Below, piece by piece: positions 62,754 to 64,000 of a DNA stretch of 64,000 nt; position 1 is the first letter of the stretch; every line of letters starts with the position of its first letter. A program made the translations under genes and the position numbers. This stretch comes from Prevotella sp. (GTDB lineage Bacteria; Bacteroidota; Bacteroidia; Bacteroidales; Bacteroidaceae). Under the pieces are notes generated by a model, which made no database searches, was not told the origin of the DNA, and was given only the letters and a program-made list of their open reading frames with translations. The stretch is from the NCBI GenBank assembly GCA_024697645.1, contig JAILFH010000113.1, positions 1 through 64,000 of the forward strand, read 5' to 3'.

Positions 62754-64000
62754 TTATTTCGAGAGTAAGAAATTCAGAATGCCTCTCATGATACTATTGC
62801 GAGTCTTACGGTCCTTGATACACTCTAGGGGGAAACCAACGGAGAAGGATTTGTAGTCGGATCCATTATAGGCAACGGCTGCACTATTCCCATTGGCGTA
62901 TTGTAAGGCGCAATAGGCAGGGGAGAGAGGTAGAAGCACATCTGTGCTCGTGGCAGCATAGTGTTTCTCATTGAGCAGGTTGTGGAATTCAAAACTCATT
63001 CCCATTCCATTGACGCCCGAAGCATAGTTGCGGGCAAGAACCATCAGGCTATCAGGAGTTAAAACAAGGGCACGTCCTACCTTGAGCGTAGAGGCGAGGA
63101 ATTGTTTCTCGTTGGGGTTACCCATGTCTGCTGCAAGATTCGCACCGCTGACAAGAAGTCTGCCTCGTTGTTTCCCAACGTATTGCGAGAGTATCTGCTG
63201 CATGCGTGGCGAGAATGTTTTGTAAGGAGATTTACGATAGGCCTGAACGACTTGGGCAGTATCGTTCTTCTCTAGACCAAGAATCAAGTCAATACAATCA
63301 ACGTGCTTCAGGTTGATTTCATTGTTTTCTAAAGCCTCGCTTGAACAACTCATGATGTTGTAACGATGGGCAGAACCAATGGCATCTGCATGAGTGCGTA
63401 CATAATCAAATGTGTTACCTGCAAGATAGAATCCAGCCATCTCGTTACCCGTGAAACCGTGTCCACCAGGTCCCTCAATACCCATTCGACTGCGCTCGAA
63501 ACATTGTTGATAACCGCTCCAGCCAGGATTTGTCATATATCCGATTCCTGGATCTGTGACAAGGTCGAAACCTTGTAATGAATCATTGTCGATGATGGCA
63601 GGGGCAGAAAGCCGGTGGAAGCCGTTGACGATGAGCACAGTCTGATCAGCATCAGGTTCCCACAATGCCGTCAGTACTTCTGTGGGAAAACTCTCGCCGC
63701 CGTTGTTAGTAGCAGTGACGCGGAAATGATAAGGAACACCAGGTTCCAACTTGACGGTCATCGAGTTTTGGCGAACGTGTTCACCATTGTCGAAACCACC
63801 TGTGCCGATGGCTGTATAGACGTTGTAGCCAGTGGCTTTAGCCGTTCTCTCTGTCGGGTCATCAGTGGGTTCCCAACTGAGTTGAACTTTCCCCTTTCCA
63901 GTGAACTTCACACAGAAATGATCAGGAGCCAGAGGCTGAACAGTGTATGAAGTCCCATGCATGCGGGAGACGTAGCGCAGAAGACTTTTATAGATAGAGC
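62754..64000 (-). CDS. FN3-containing secreted protein, xanthan lyase/golvesin-like (N-terminus beyond window)
   Basis: The frame is open through the last base (no stop between 63962 and 64000), so the N-terminal part is outside the window; at least 415 residues are visible. A fibronectin type III domain comes first (about the first 110 visible residues; VQLSWEPTDDPTERTAKATGYN, YHFRVTATNNGGESFP), followed by a domain with LIVNGFHRLSAPAIIDNDS, PGIGYMTNPGWSGYQQCFER and HRYNIMSCSSEALE. I associate this ensemble with Bacteroidales proteins annotated as xanthan lyase or golvesin C-terminal-like; an enzymatic activity is not proven. It ends RGILNFLLSK. Confidence 0.65.
   Translation of the reverse strand, partial: SIYKSLLRYVSRMHGTSYTVQPLAPDHFCVKFTGKGKVQLSWEPTDDPTERTAKATGYNVYTAIGTGGFDNGEHVRQNSMTVKLEPGVPYHFRVTATNNGGESFPTEVLTALWEPDADQTVLIVNGFHRLSAPAIIDNDSLQGFDLVTDPGIGYMTNPGWSGYQQCFERSRMGIEGPGGHGFTGNEMAGFYLAGNTFDYVRTHADAIGSAHRYNIMSCSSEALENNEINLKHVDCIDLILGLEKNDTAQVVQAYRKSPYKTFSPRMQQILSQYVGKQRGRLLVSGANLAADMGNPNEKQFLASTLKVGRALVLTPDSLMVLARNYASGVNGMGMSFEFHNLLNEKHYAATSTDVLLPLSPAYCALQYANGNSAAVAYNGSDYKSFSVGFPLECIKDRKTRNSIMRGILNFLLSK

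Overview
The window looks like a chromosomal segment of a Bacteroidota bacterium, most likely order Bacteroidales and close to Prevotella in the broad sense (Prevotella/Segatella/Xylanibacter). Reasons: a SusC/SusD pair, a BspA-type leucine-rich-repeat protein, a C10 (streptopain-like) protease, secreted proteins ending in a G-x-x-I-x-N-G-K-K type tail, a DUF4295 gene behind rpmB-rpmG, a TamL-type lipoprotein, and at least ten promoters of the Bacteroidetes sigma-ABfr form TTTG-N19/20-TAnnTTTG. No rRNA, tRNA, prophage, transposase or CRISPR array was found. Genus assignment is inference.

Layout. 1-7.2 kb: 3'-truncated susD, complete susC, and a large secreted multi-domain protein (all minus). 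7.4-10.8 kb: clpC and a SpoU-type rRNA methyltransferase (minus). 10.8-13.1 kb: the TamL-like outer-membrane assembly protein (plus). 13.1-13.8 kb: a repeat-rich gap with a 22-nt periodic array and a 353-bp element bounded by perfect 47-bp inverted repeats. 13.8-24.8 kb: a long minus-strand run holding a TolB-like lipoprotein with a CxxCH motif, a large membrane protein, a GNAT/FemAB-type transferase, an FdtA-type sugar ketoisomerase, purT, a duplicated TM/PH-like protein, rfbB, a phosphodiesterase, a cytidylate-kinase-like protein and a MATE transporter. 25.0-30.2 kb: a secreted subtilase, xseA-xseB, ilvE and trmB (plus). 30.3-37.1 kb: a secreted-protein locus with a long structured leader, the LRR protein, a 58-aa small ORF and a 1461-aa C10 protease whose C-terminal third is homologous to the LRR protein. 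37.2-41.8 kb: a small dockerin-type protein, a second 22-nt periodic array, a GH115 alpha-glucuronidase and a DUF362 lipoprotein (minus). 42-48.3 kb: mrp, an alanine-rich lipoprotein, a PIF1-type helicase with a TPR tail, and PBP1A (minus). 48.5-57.1 kb: map, tsaD, pncC/cinA, rpmB-rpmG-DUF4295, a 14-repeat MORN protein, a YhcH protein, glgB and a second membrane protein (plus). 57.3-64 kb: GH20 hexosaminidase, ribE with a long structured leader, a YgiQ radical-SAM protein, a small hypothetical, and a protein cut by the window end (minus).

Working together: SusCD, GH115 and GH20 point to glycan foraging (xylan glucuronosyl side chains, N-acetylhexosamines). RfbB, FdtA and the GNAT protein point to a dTDP-sugar surface-polysaccharide branch. 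The LRR, C10 and large multi-domain proteins share a C-terminal tail suggesting a common export or anchoring route. The rest is mostly housekeeping. The most unusual signals are the two related 22-nt periodic hairpin arrays, the 353-bp inverted-repeat element, the ribE leader, and the LRR/small ORF/C10 locus.
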